From: Adiantum capillus-veneris | Lineage: Eukaryota > Streptophyta > Polypodiopsida > Polypodiales > Pteridaceae | DNA: 64,000 bases | Direction of reading: 5' to 3' | Assembly (NCBI GenBank): GCA_014529385.2 | Contig: CM043953.1 | Location: 115,168,049 to 115,232,048 of the forward strand | Shown here: piece by piece, positions 22,917-34,200 of the stretch | Layout of the letters: every line of letters starts with the position of its first letter | How positions within the stretch are numbered: position 1 is the first letter of the stretch | The notes under the pieces: generated by a model | Database searches by the model: none | What the model saw: only the letters and a program-made list of their open reading frames with translations | Told to the model about the DNA's origin: nothing | Made by a program: the position numbers and the translations under genes

Positions 22917-24175
22917 TGTTAACCCATAGCGGGTAATAGTGGGTAACAAAACACTTGAAGAAGATATTTACTATTTTTAGTAGATATCAATGATGTTGGA
23001 TATGCAAATGTGAAGTAAAGATGCTGATGAAGCAAAGACAAGCAAGAAATGAAGAGAAGATATGGATTGAGCGATTAATTTTGAAGTCACAATCATTGTC
23101 GACAGAGTCACTTAATTTTTTATGATTTTTGAACGACTAGAAGAGCGGATTGTAATTATGTTTTGGGCTCCTTGTGAGTTCCAATTGTAAGCATTGTGAT
23201 ACGTTTAGAGCTTACGAAATGCAGATATTAGAATAAGTGAGTCTGATTTGCGGCTATTTCTAAAAAGTGTAGGAAGTATATAAGTAAAAATGCACAATGT
23301 GAAAAGAGACTCTTATGCATTGGGATAGGCTCTTGTAAAGGAGGTGATGGATATGGAGATCTCAAACTCTCTACATGCGTGCATGGATGGATTGGCCTTG
23401 CTTCATAGCTACACTCTAATATTTTCTCTCATTTACTCACTAATGTAATCTTTGCTCAATTATTACATGATTAAGTGGCTGATTTTGAGTTAATTGCTCC
23501 ATTTAATCAAAATTTTCCTCTTGCTAGATTAGAGAAGGATATAGTGAATAGTTGATGGCCAATGAGCATGATTAAGTTTGTGTGTGAGAGGTTAGGCCAA
23601 ATGTTAGAGTGATTGTGTGCTAACTCCTTGTAGGAAGGCTATAGCATGTGTCTAGGTCTTTGTCCCTTTTCCATTAGCTCTCTCTATGCAGAGGCTCCTC
23701 TTCCTAATCCTCTACATGGCACCCGCAAACTCTCTTTGTGTCTTTTCATGCCCTAGCCGTGGGTCATACTCTCCTTGCTTTGATATTTTGTTAATAGGAC
23801 TCTAGCAACTCAACAAGGGGGACTATGGGGTTTTATAAGGAGAAAGACTTTCATACATGCAAGGCAAGAGGATTGGAGGCATTAACATACTATGGGCAGC
23901 TTGTGTGTGTGGGTGTATATGGCTGTAGCTAGTGCAATTAAAGATTTGATTGTAAACTTTGTTACTTCTTAATGGGAACAGTCTAGTTCTTGGGTCTCTT
24001 TGTGTATGTGGACAATTGCTTTCTTTCTTGATTGAGTATGATTATGCCTATTCTTTGTCCTATATGTGTGGTTATGTTCCATTCTCTGTGTATCTACCAT
24101 TGACATAGCCATGGGCTATAGCCAAGGCTAACTAACCCAATCTTGAATTGATTTATAGGTCAATTGGAACTAACA
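22917..24175 (+). repeat. LTR-like segment (3' LTR candidate)
   Basis: Starts TGTTAACCCATAG after a polypurine tract. A plausible end is ...GGAACTAACA at 24175, or TTTAACA some 15 bp later. Parts recur at 16300-16987 and 18278-18390. No target duplication could be confirmed. Confidence 0.55.
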
Positions 24176-24189
24176 GCTTAGGTTTAACA

Positions 24190-26949
24190 AGTCTCCAACT
24201 AAAGAGCTATAAAGCATACCACAAAACGCACACTTAATGCTATAATTTCTTCTAAACCAATTTTTGAGCTCCAACATTACCAGTATTGGCATGGAAAAAA
24301 ATTGCCACATTTGGCTCTAAAAACACAATCACTTCACGTCTCTTCTATTGGATGGTTCCTTGGTGCTTTTGGCTATTGTCCAAATATTGCATTGTCTTCA
24401 AACTTGCTCACGAAGCCCATGGGGGACTAGCAGCTATAGGGAGATATTTCTTACATGCACCAAAATGGCCTTATTTAACCTGTAGACAAAACTTCCTTTG
24501 TAAACATATCATTTTTGTCTTGAAATCTCCCATTATACACTCAAGTGATACCATATGGAAACCATTAGTAGATATCCCTTGACAAAGCCCTACTTTGACC
24601 TCTTTAGAATGTCAACACCCTTTGCGTGCATCATGACTCAACCCCTTGTTGGAAATTTATTTTCTTCCAAAAGCATGCACAAACTCTATGAAAATTAGCC
24701 TTGCAATTATTAGCCATAGAAAAAATCAAATGGTATTGTACACACTGCCATTCAACACAAAAACAAGCCATGCTTCCCTTGGATTAAAAACTAAAACAAC
24801 TACAACTTGGGTCAGATGTAAACCTCTTTATTTCCTCAAACAAGAGAGATTCCTTCTAGAACAAATAAATAAGTTCAATCAAGTACGGACACTTGTATAG
24901 CATGCATAACCTTTTCTTTCCATGCACCTCCCAACCCATCCTTCCATAATTTAGCTCTTTGAAAATTACATGTTTTGCCATGATACATGATATGGTTTAC
25001 CTACTCCTCTTCAACATTGGATATGGATTTGCCCTTTTGTATCTATTGCACATTTATAAGCTGCATTTGATGAGGGGCAAGGCCTCTCCTAATGTGTATC
25101 TTGGCTAAAGCCTCTTCACCAATATGTGTAGTTCCTTATCCATATCAACTACTATGTATCAAACACCCAATCAACCTTGTCATTAGGATATCTCTAATAA
25201 AATAGGTTTGCATGTGGCTTCACCATATGGTATAAGCATTGAAACATTATATTTTATATATAAGATTGATATATAGCACATCACGAGGGAAATCCATAGG
25301 TATCGTAGTTGCTCTGTCTACCCAGTTGTTAATACATTAGAAGCACACAAGAAGACTGACTACCCATAGTATCATTAGATAGCATAAAATCATCACAACT
25401 AGCATCAAATTTGTCATTGTAATCAAAAGAATATGACACTTGCCCAAATGCATCTTGACCTAAAGATTGGACTCATCTTCTCCTTTCTCTTTACAATCTA
25501 AAGACACCTACCTTTCCATCATTTCTAACATGTTGGTGTTGTCTATTTGATCTTTATGTACATGGGCTACCATCCAGTTATGAAGCACACACAAAAAAGA
25601 CTTATTCCTTACCAGCTTGTTGCAAAACATTGAGCCATTAGTGCCAACTTGCTTGATCCATGGATGTGACTCATTGTATTTACATCTTCATCTTCTTGCT
25701 GCTCTACAAAGGCTTCTCTGTCCTTTTAATCTTGTATGTCAGGCTCTTAGCTTTTGCAAACCAACTAAAGTTTGCAGCTTTGCATGCACAAAATCCATAG
25801 GAAAAAAAAATCTGTCGCTTATTATTTGGTCTTCAAAATTTGTATCTGCTTTTATGATTTTTTTTGGTAGGGAGGGAGGGGGCCAAGGTAGTTGCACTAA
25901 TAAGAAACCCTCAATAAAATGTGCATTTAACACCAATTCTACAAAAAGACATTCAAACGTCTTGGAACACTAAAGTGTATTGCTTTCCTACCAACTTGTC
26001 ATAATAATTATATGGAGAAGGTAGAAATATCTAAGGTCATGTTTGTCCTCTTGGTAGGTTATGAGGAGAAGCTTGTTTGCAAATTTTATCCTCGCAAAAA
26101 TCTATGCTATATAAAGGCTTTTGTGGTAAGCTGTAAATTGAAAATCTTGTCAAAAATTAGTGCAAAATGTAGGTTTTGCATAGCTTTAAGGACTTATGAA
26201 CAACAATGCACTTGTTTCATTAGAAATATAAGCTACACATCTTAGTTTATATACCATATATATGCACTACAAACCAAAAACACAAATGTTAAAAATGCTA
26301 ACAGATAGGACCATTTTTTTGTCTTTCAAAGCCTCTTTTCCCATCGTGACAAAGTTAATGTGTAGAAATTGAATTCTAAATTTTATTTACAGGTCAAAAG
26401 TAGCCAACCAAATATGGTTTAAGGTTTCAAACTCACATAATACTTGCAAATAAGGCTCGTCGTAAAAATCTTGCACTGTAAATTAATTGCAAAACCAATA
26501 GCCTTATCAAAACCAATTGAAGGTAAGCTTAAAGACTCTCCACACTTGTATACATTTAGCTAGCATAAATAAAAAATCTCAACGTTAAACTCAATATTAA
26601 GGTAAGTATCTTATCAATTAGAAATTTAAAATTTTAACATGCACAGTTGCAGAGTTTTGATGATTTGACACAATTTACTTATTATAGCTTGTATAAACAT
26701 CAAACATTGATACCTTGAGTAATCAGTCATTAGATTAGATCCACATGAGGGCGGTTACGGAGCGAGCTTGTTTTTTAATGAAAAAAAATCCACCACCATT
26801 ACCTCCCATTGCCGCCCCTACCACCCATGACCACCAAAACCTTAGCCTAGCCCACCACTAGTGGTTGGTGGTGTTAGCTCATTACCACCACCTGCCACCC
26901 CACCATCGCCCATTGCCGGCCCTTCTTTTCCCAATCCTCCCTCTAGTGA

Positions 26950-26950
<1 letters not shown>
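24190..26950. other. No supported gene
   Basis: Open frames at 24286-24582, 24646-24900, 25617-25973 and 26012-26245 show no family motif I can defend. The phrase HEAHGGLAAIGRYF in the first faintly recalls the zinc domain of a gypsy integrase, but the spacing of the later Cys residues is wrong. Composition and context suggest old element debris. Confidence 0.4.

Positions 26951-26952
<2 letters not shown>

Positions 26953-26996
<44 letters not shown>
26953..26996. repeat. (CT)n microsatellite
   Basis: About 22 uninterrupted CT units. Confidence 0.95.
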
Positions 26997-26999
<3 letters not shown>

Positions 27000-27475
27000 T
27001 GGGTGGGCTGCCAAGCCTCAATCTTATCTTATTGTAGACATAGCAAGAACCACGAACAAAAATGTTAATTTATGGGACGAAGCTGACACGACTAGTGCAT
27101 GGAGGCTACAAGAGGTTGTCAATCTCTTGGAAAACAATTAATAACTTGCATCTAACTTAAACGTATCTCAAGTGACCTAAATCATCAAGAACTAGTCGCT
27201 AATCAGCAACCAAAACACAATTGTTAGAGCATCTAACGACATCCAAACATAAAAAAACTTATAGGACAACTATGTAAAACCTAAGCACACATTCTTATGG
27301 TTTCAAATCTCACTTTCAACATGGTGCAAAAAATGCGATTATTAACAGCCATGAGATTTTGACCTAATCGTTTTTGACCCAAAATGCATCTAGATGCTTA
27401 GCAATGACGCCTTGATACCCCACCTATACTTATTTTGTGATTTCCTAGCTTAAATTCTTACTTATGATGAGATTT
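26997..27475. other. No gene seen
   Basis: No domain, RNA gene or repeat boundary recognised; it flanks the LTR of the unknown element. Confidence 0.4.
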
Positions 27476-27479
27476 AGGT

Positions 27480-27918
27480 CATGGGTAGGCAGTGTCAAAA
27501 GCTACAATTTATTGTGGATAGCTTACGTCAATGCGTAGAGCTCTTACTTGTGGTTGCAATGCAACAAACGACACTGCAATGTTGTAATAGACCAGGGAGA
27601 TATACGCGAGAGAAGGAGAGAGGGAAGCGCCGTGAGCATACGTTGTGTTTCTATTATCCAAAACTTAACTTAAACTTTACAAAATTGGCTTTTATACCTT
27701 TGCCAAGGTTTCTTAGGTCAAAAATAAATGATTTGGGAGTTCTAAATCATGAATGGCTAATACAATCTGAACGCTCATAGGCCAAACTCTAAGATAACAG
27801 TGCAGACTCTTACAATTTTGAGTTACGAGACTCCAAATCTATCAAAAAATAATAGTCGTTCTTACAAAAGACTCCCAAAAAATGAGCTTAAAGATCATAA
27901 GTTAGCTTATTGCTAACA
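27480..27918 (-). repeat. 3' LTR of the unknown coiled-coil element (distal end not fixed)
   Basis: On the - strand, TGTTAGCAATAAGC starts directly after a strong polypurine tract. About 220 bp in lies a TATA box, TATAAAA (27690-27696 on the + strand), followed by a C/T-rich stretch, as in the U3/R part of plant LTRs. The far end is uncertain (about 27480) because I found no second LTR to compare: the expected 5' copy is not visible between 48.1 and 58.4 kb. Confidence 0.6.
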
Positions 27919-27934
27919 TTCCCCCCCTCCTCGA
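27919..27934 (-). promoter_or_regulatory. Polypurine tract of the unknown element
   Basis: GAGGAGGGGGGGAA on the - strand lies 24 bp after the stop codon of the ORF ending at 27958 and touches the TGTTAGC LTR start. Confidence 0.75.
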
Positions 27935-27957
27935 GTGTGTCGTCCCTTGAAACAGCT

Positions 27958-28637
27958 TTATGGGATGAAGTAGTCTTTAGGTTGTTTGGTGGCCAGTTGT
28001 TCCTTGAGTGCTTGTAGTGGGTGCTGGTAGCAATTGCAATGCTCCTTATCAGACACTTGCAAAAATTGTGTGGTGACTTTGTTGTGGAGCTCCATGGCGG
28101 AGTAGCCTACAAATTGAGTAGTTAAATTCAAGATGACGGGGCCAAAAAAATTTGTTCTGAAGAACCCCGTGTAGAAAGCCTCTTCAAATGCCAACATGTT
28201 GTTGGAGGGTAGGAACATGCATCTTATATAGAACCCATAAAGTACCTCCTCCAATGGCTGCTTGCTCATATCATAACATAGGCCCTTATTACCTTCCAAG
28301 AAAGCTAACCATGGTGCCCCTGCCTGCTCTGGTTCATTGAACACTTGGATGCAAGTCAACACCATCTTGCATATCTTGTATAACATTGCACAACACAAAT
28401 CCGGGAGGCTTTTGAAGAATGACATGGTGCCCATTAGGGTTTTCACCATGTATTCCTTAGTAGCAACTCCCCGTTCGGGTGCTGGTAGCTTTGGGGTAAT
28501 TCAACCATATTGGTCTTTTCCATGTTAAGGCTTCATGTTCTAGCCATGATCGGACTCTAGGCACCGGGAAAAAAAATGGATCCTTTTGGATGTGAGTAGG
28601 AGCCCTTGAATAAAGAATCAGGAACCTTGGGTGCCGC
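27958..28637 (-). pseudogene. Unknown retroelement protein, C-terminal part
   Basis: Carries the final ~220 codons of the long - strand coding region that begins at 48144. Sequence around RSWLEHEALTWKRPIWLNYP (about 28490-28550) passes through a stop and frame change, then runs through FNEPEQAGAPWLAFLEG and ends DYFIP at 27958. No domain was recognised. The Tat-like gypsy is inserted at its upstream edge: removing that element and one CCGC copy joins this piece in frame with the piece at 37383-37590. The stop is followed by a polypurine tract and LTR, which assigns the ORF to an LTR element. Confidence 0.6.
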
Positions 28638-29783
28638 TGTGAGCGGGATGAAAACACACACAACGCCTCTATAACGACCCGACACACACTCTTGGAATGA
28701 TACACACACACACTATGGGGCACCACTCGGTTTACACAACACACCTGGCCGAGACAGGGAACACACCTCTGGAGTGAGAGGAGAGAGACTATCCACTTGC
28801 CCACTCCACACAGACACACACACACACACACACACACACCCAAAAAACTCAGCTCAAAAGAGGAGAATTTCTGATGTTTAGATACAATTGAGCTTGGGCC
28901 AACACCAATGGGGCAAACAGCTCACACAATATGGGTAAAAGATACCAGATACAATCACAAATTGGAGAAGAAGCTTCACTCACCGGAGAAGATTACACAG
29001 AAAAACAACAGAAAAAGAGTGAGGAATTTGGCAAAATGGACAGCGCCATCGCGTCCGGAACGGCCCAAAACCCCAGTCTACAATGTCAAAGTGCTCAAAT
29101 CCGACATCGGATGAGCAGTTTACGGCCAAAACAGGCTCCAAAAACCCAAAAAACACACCTGCGGCTGTTCCTCCTCTCTTCTCCACGTTTTTTCTGGTCT
29201 TCTCTCAGTTTTTTCAGTTCCCACACTTAGCTTTTTTAGTTGGGCACCCTTGGCCTTTTAGATGACCTCAAACGGACCCCGAACAGGCCAAAAACTGACC
29301 TCGCAGTGCATAGTTGTCATCTTTTTGCATCATTCGCACACCTGGCACTCAGCTTTTTTCCAATAATGCACCTCGCCATCACGTGAAGTGGCCCCAAAAA
29401 AAGGTCCTCATGATGACCTTTCTGCATAATTCTCACAAGCAAACACCCACGTTGTGTCTGTCCTCATCTGCGTGCAAATATTGACCTCGTTCGCCCTCCT
29501 GACGCCACTAGATGCCATCTGACGCACCTGCTAACCTCACGTCGTCGGCCCGCGGATAGCTTCCTCGAGAAGTTTTACGCGCTACCAACTCCTCCTTATT
29601 GTAGAAAAACACAATGGTACTAGTAATGATGAAAATCGATGCACTATGTACATGGTGTCCTACCTGTACACATGTGGGCCCCACGTAACCACCTGGCTCT
29701 GGAAAATGAGCAATACTTTATTTGATGCACCATGCATGGGTATGTACATATGCGCAATCCCTTGCTCCAAAAAACTCCTGACA
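28638..29783 (-). repeat. Tat-like gypsy 3' LTR
   Basis: 1146 bp, repeated at 36237-37382. Includes a (CA)n run at about 28811-28838. Open frames here recur in the other LTR and are not genes. Confidence 0.97.
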
Positions 29784-29805
29784 TAATTTGCCCATCCCCT
29801 AGCCT
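29784..29805 (-). promoter_or_regulatory. Tat-like gypsy polypurine tract
   Basis: On the - strand GGCTAGGGGATGGGCAAATT precedes the LTR start TGTCAGG. Slightly interrupted but purine-rich and in the right place. Confidence 0.7.
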
Positions 29806-29811
29806 GCTAGA

Positions 29812-31230
29812 TCATTCATGATCAACAGCAGCAAAGAGCGATATGAGACTCGCCGCATCACATGTCTCCTCATCCTTCACCAACATTGCTTGCTCCACAG
29901 ACAGTTCATCTTGCTCCACCATCATCAATCTAGCATGATACAATTTAAGACGCAATCCATTTACCCTTGACTTATGTAGAACACCATCCAAGTTAGCCAG
30001 CTGATATGTGCCATTTGGAAAACACTCTACTACCTTGAAAGGGCCTTTCCACTTAATTTGAAACTTCTTTTGGAAGGTGTTGTCCAGCTTACTGTTGTAG
30101 CGCAAAACCAAGTCATGTTTCTTGATAACCTTACTTTTGACCTTTTCATTTATCTTTGTCAAAGCCTTATCCTGCATCTGCCCATAATGCTCCAATGCGC
30201 TCATCCTATCCAACTGGACCTCTTGTAACTGCAAGAGCCTCTCTTTGAATGCATCACTAGGCGGCCCAAGCAACTTCTCTAACATCTTGACCGCAGGCAA
30301 CTCTACCTCCACAGGCAATAGTGCTTCCTTTCCATACACCAAATGAAATGGAGTAAACCCTGTACCTGTCTTCACCGAAGTACGGTAAGCCCATAATGCA
30401 CTAGGCAATTCTAAATCCCAATTCTTTCCTTGGTGCTCTGTCACTTTTGAAAGAATCTGTACCAACTCACCATTGAATCTTTCATTCAAGCCATTACACT
30501 GCGGGTAATAAGGAGTGGTATGCTGGTGCCTAATCTTCATCTTTGCACATAAAAAATCTAGCAGTTTAGCTCTAAAGCCAGGCCCCTTATCTGAAAGTAA
30601 CTCCAGTGGCACCCCAAACTTGCAACATATTTCATCATACACAAATTTTGCCACATCCTTTGCAGTGATCTGTTTTACTGCTATAGCCTCTGCCCATCTA
30701 GAGAGATAGTCCACTGCCGTCAAAATATAGCTTTTGCCCCTGCTTGTGATAGGTAACGGGCCTATTGCATCAATTCCCCACTTTTCAAACACATCAAACG
30801 CCATAATGGTTTTTCGTAGCTCTGGCTTCAATACTCTCTTCCCAAATGCTTGACACCTATTGCAAGACCTACACCAATGGTGAACATCCTTGTGCAAACT
30901 AGGCCATACATACCCCTCTTGCAAAATCTTATGCAAGGTGATCTTTAGAGCAAAATGGCCACCACATGCGCCTTCGTGATTCTCTTCCAACACTCTGTAA
31001 AGCTCCTCCCGCCAAGGTACACGTCTCAACACGAGATCAGCCCCTTTCATGTATAAGACATCACCAATCAATTTGTACCTGTATGCTCTACGCACAAAGC
31101 CATACTTCTTAGACTTCTGAATCTCCTTTGGAATGATTCTTGTTAGCAAAAACTCCTCTTCTTGAGCCAAACTTTCCCGGCCATGATAAAGAGGTAAAGT
31201 GGTCCTCAACACAAATAGCTCCCCAATCAT
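29812..31230 (-). CDS. Tat-like gypsy integrase (separate frame after a frameshift)
   Basis: 472 codons from the first in-frame ATG; coding extends upstream to about 31275. The zinc-binding domain is H...H...CRSCNRC (residues about 93-128), and the catalytic core shows WGIDAIGPLP (first Asp), LLSDKGPGF (second Asp) and GLNERFNGEL (Glu). The C-terminal part (KKFQIKWKGPFKVVECFPNG) is the usual gypsy integrase tail. No stop interrupts it. It inserts the cDNA into the host chromosome in the nucleus. It lies one frame away from the upstream polyprotein; the shift maps to about 31280-31292, at the end of the second RNase H. This is more likely a recent mutation than programmed frameshifting, because the shift lies within a conserved domain end. 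Confidence 0.93.
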   Translation of the reverse strand: MIGELFVLRTTLPLYHGRESLAQEEEFLLTRIIPKEIQKSKKYGFVRRAYRYKLIGDVLYMKGADLVLRRVPWREELYRVLEENHEGACGGHFALKITLHKILQEGYVWPSLHKDVHHWCRSCNRCQAFGKRVLKPELRKTIMAFDVFEKWGIDAIGPLPITSRGKSYILTAVDYLSRWAEAIAVKQITAKDVAKFVYDEICCKFGVPLELLSDKGPGFRAKLLDFLCAKMKIRHQHTTPYYPQCNGLNERFNGELVQILSKVTEHQGKNWDLELPSALWAYRTSVKTGTGFTPFHLVYGKEALLPVEVELPAVKMLEKLLGPPSDAFKERLLQLQEVQLDRMSALEHYGQMQDKALTKINEKVKSKVIKKHDLVLRYNSKLDNTFQKKFQIKWKGPFKVVECFPNGTYQLANLDGVLHKSRVNGLRLKLYHARLMMVEQDELSVEQAMLVKDEETCDAASLISLFAAVDHE

Positions 31231-31259
31231 GCCTTGAGCTGCTTCATGTGCCTCTCCAT

Positions 31260-34200
31260 TTAGAGCACGTTCAATGTGTCTGATACTCCATGCTTCAAAC
31301 TTTTTAACAGGCCTTTAATTCTGAAGCACATTTCCTTCAATGAGGTGTTCTTGCTCTTCCACACACCCAACACTTGCTTCACCACTAACAAGGCATCACC
31401 TTTTATGCTCAACCTTCGAACCCCATGCTTCAAACAAATGTGTAATCCGGCTTCCAATGTAGCATATTCAGCCTCATTGTTACTATGAGCATCCAATTTG
31501 AACCCTCTCTTGCATACTAGCTTCCCCTCTGGATCATAAAGTGCTATACCCCCTGAAGCTGCATCATGGCTCTTTCTGTATGAACCATCAAAGAACAACA
31601 CATGTGCATTGCTGATCTGTGGCACTTCTTCAACTACCTTTCTCACCACCTCTTCCTTAACAATAAGGGGATTCTCCTTGTAGGTCAACAAATCAGCTAG
31701 GGTAGCCCTTGTACTATCTTCCACTAGAAAAGAGAACTCAAACTCTTGCAGCTCAATTACCCATTTCTTCACCACATTTGACATGTTAATACCATTAATT
31801 AACTGTGGCAAAAAGGCATAACTCGTCAAGAAAACAAAAGGCCGTGGTAGCAAGTAATGACGAAATCGTCGACAAGCAAATATTACACTAGCCATCACTA
31901 GCTCTACTTCCGATAACTTTCTCTCCGCTACCAACTTCACTCGGCTTGCACAATACACTGGCCTCATATAATGGCTGCCCTTCCCCTTTTGCAATAGCAT
32001 GGCTCCAATGGCATCATCCCCTACTGATGGATTTACATAAAAAACTTTCTCCCAATCAGGAGCCTGCATGGCTGACAACCCCCCTAATACCTCTTTCACC
32101 TCTTGAAACACTTCTTCACACTTGTCATCCCATTGCAATGGATCATGCTTTGCCACTTGCTGTAATGGATAAAGAAGCTGCGAAGACAATGGAATAAACC
32201 GTGCCATGTACTTCACTTTGTGTATAAAGGTTGCCAATTGCTTCGTACTCATAGGTGATGGAAGAAGAATAATAGACTTCACCTTATCTGGATCAGCCTC
32301 AATGCCATTTTCTGACACCATATGGCCCAATAGCTTCACCCTTGGCTGTGCTAGATGACATTTCTTTGGATTTAGTTGTCCTCCACATTCATCATATCGA
32401 GCGAATACCATCTGCAGCTTCTCATGGTGTTCAGCCCTACTGCTATAGACACAGAAGTCATCCATAAAAGCTTTAACACAACTACCAATGAATGGTTCCA
32501 ACACCCAATTTGCTCTCTCTTGATAGAAGGAAGGTCCATTTGACAACCCAAATGGCAATACTGTGTAGCAATAGCAGCCCCATGGCGTAATGAAAGTTGT
32601 CTTTGTGCGGTCTTTAAGAGCAATCTTCAATTGAAAATAGCCTGAAAAACCATCACACACACTGTACCTCTCATAACCTGCCACTGAATCCAAGATCTGA
32701 TCGATGAATGGAAGAGGATATGGGTTCTTCTTAGTGGCTGCGTTTAAGGGTTTAAAATCCACACAAATTCTCCACTTCCCATCCTTCTTTGGACTGACTA
32801 CAACTGGACTCACCCATTCTGTGGTCTCCACTGGAACTATGAACCCTGCCTTCAATAACTTGTCCACCTCTACCCGCAAGGCTTCCATTTGCTCTTGACC
32901 CATCCTTCTTAGCCTTTGCCGCACTGGCTTAGCACCTTCATTCAGCTCTATATGCATCTCTTCACCCTTGAACCCTCTGATCTCTTCATATGAAGTAATG
33001 AACAAATCAGGAAAACTAGCCAGCATATGCAAATATATATCCTTCTCCATAGCTGAGAGGTCTCCACTAATCATTTGCGTCATTAATTCCTGCTTCTTTG
33101 ACAACTCAACTTTGGTTTGCATCAGCCCTTCAATCACTTCATAAGGCCCTTCACTTTCATCTTCAACTTCCTTCGCAAATGCGACTAAACCAATCTCCTG
33201 GATTTCTTTGTCCATCAAAAGAAATGCAACATCAACATCCTCATCACTGCTGGTAGTGCTATCACTATCCTCATCTGTCACCGTGGAAGAGTCTTCATCA
33301 CTAGACTCATCCTCATCTTCATAAAGCTCCTCTAATCGTTTCCTTGTGTCCATATTATAAAGCTTCTTGGTACCTGTCTTTCCATAGAGGCTAATCGTAC
33401 CATGTCGCCAATCTTGAACAGCTCCCACTGCACGTAACCATGGTCTGCCCAGTATAATAGGATATGCTCCCAACCCTGCTGGCATCACATGAAAATCAAC
33501 CACTGCCTTTGCATCATATGCCTCCACTTCTAAGCTCTTTACAACACCCAAGCATTTTACTTTTTGATGGTTTGCCAATCTGATCCGAAAACTTGACACC
33601 CCAGCCACTGTGAGACCCATCTTCTCAACGCATGAGTGTGTTATGACGCATATTTGGGCTCCGCCATCCACATAACCTTGTCCCAAATTTTTCCTTTTAT
33701 GCCACACATCTACTATTGGACAAATGTCTGGTAGCTCGTCCATTGCCAACACCTTCACTGAACCTCTCTCTGGCTCTTTCTCCATTGGGTTAACCATCCT
33801 CTTCCACTGTCGCTTTAGCTTAGGCACCATCTCTATAAGCTTCCCAAAAGTAACATCTGCCTTCCTGCTCGTCAGATCCTCCTTCAAGTCATAGCTTAAT
33901 TGCCCATCCCCTATTGGAAAATCTGAAACATGAAACTTTCGACGAGCTCTCCTTTTCCTCTTGGCCTTGACATCCTCGCCTTCATGGCTCTTTCCTTTCT
34001 TCTTACTAGGACCTGGGGCACTTCTTCCTTCCTTTTCCTCTGTGGTCCTCTTCCCAATAGGCATCACTAATGTATCCTCTAGCTTTGATGCCTTCTCCAA
34101 GGTGACTACACTTAACACTTTTGTCTTCCCTTTTTCCTCCTGGGTCAGTCCACTGGCTCCTTCGTCTCCCTTAATTTCGATGCCATAATCATTTGACCTA

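Noticed and set aside
24286-24900. Two open frames with an HEAHGGLAAIG segment that might be a gypsy integrase zinc domain
   Set aside because: Expected second His and paired Cys spacing are absent and no catalytic core follows; kept only as unassigned debris.
28908-29265. Overlapping 60-99 codon frames that recur almost unchanged at 36507-36864
   Set aside because: Both lie in the LTRs of the Tat-like gypsy; the repetition is explained by LTR identity and no domain is present.
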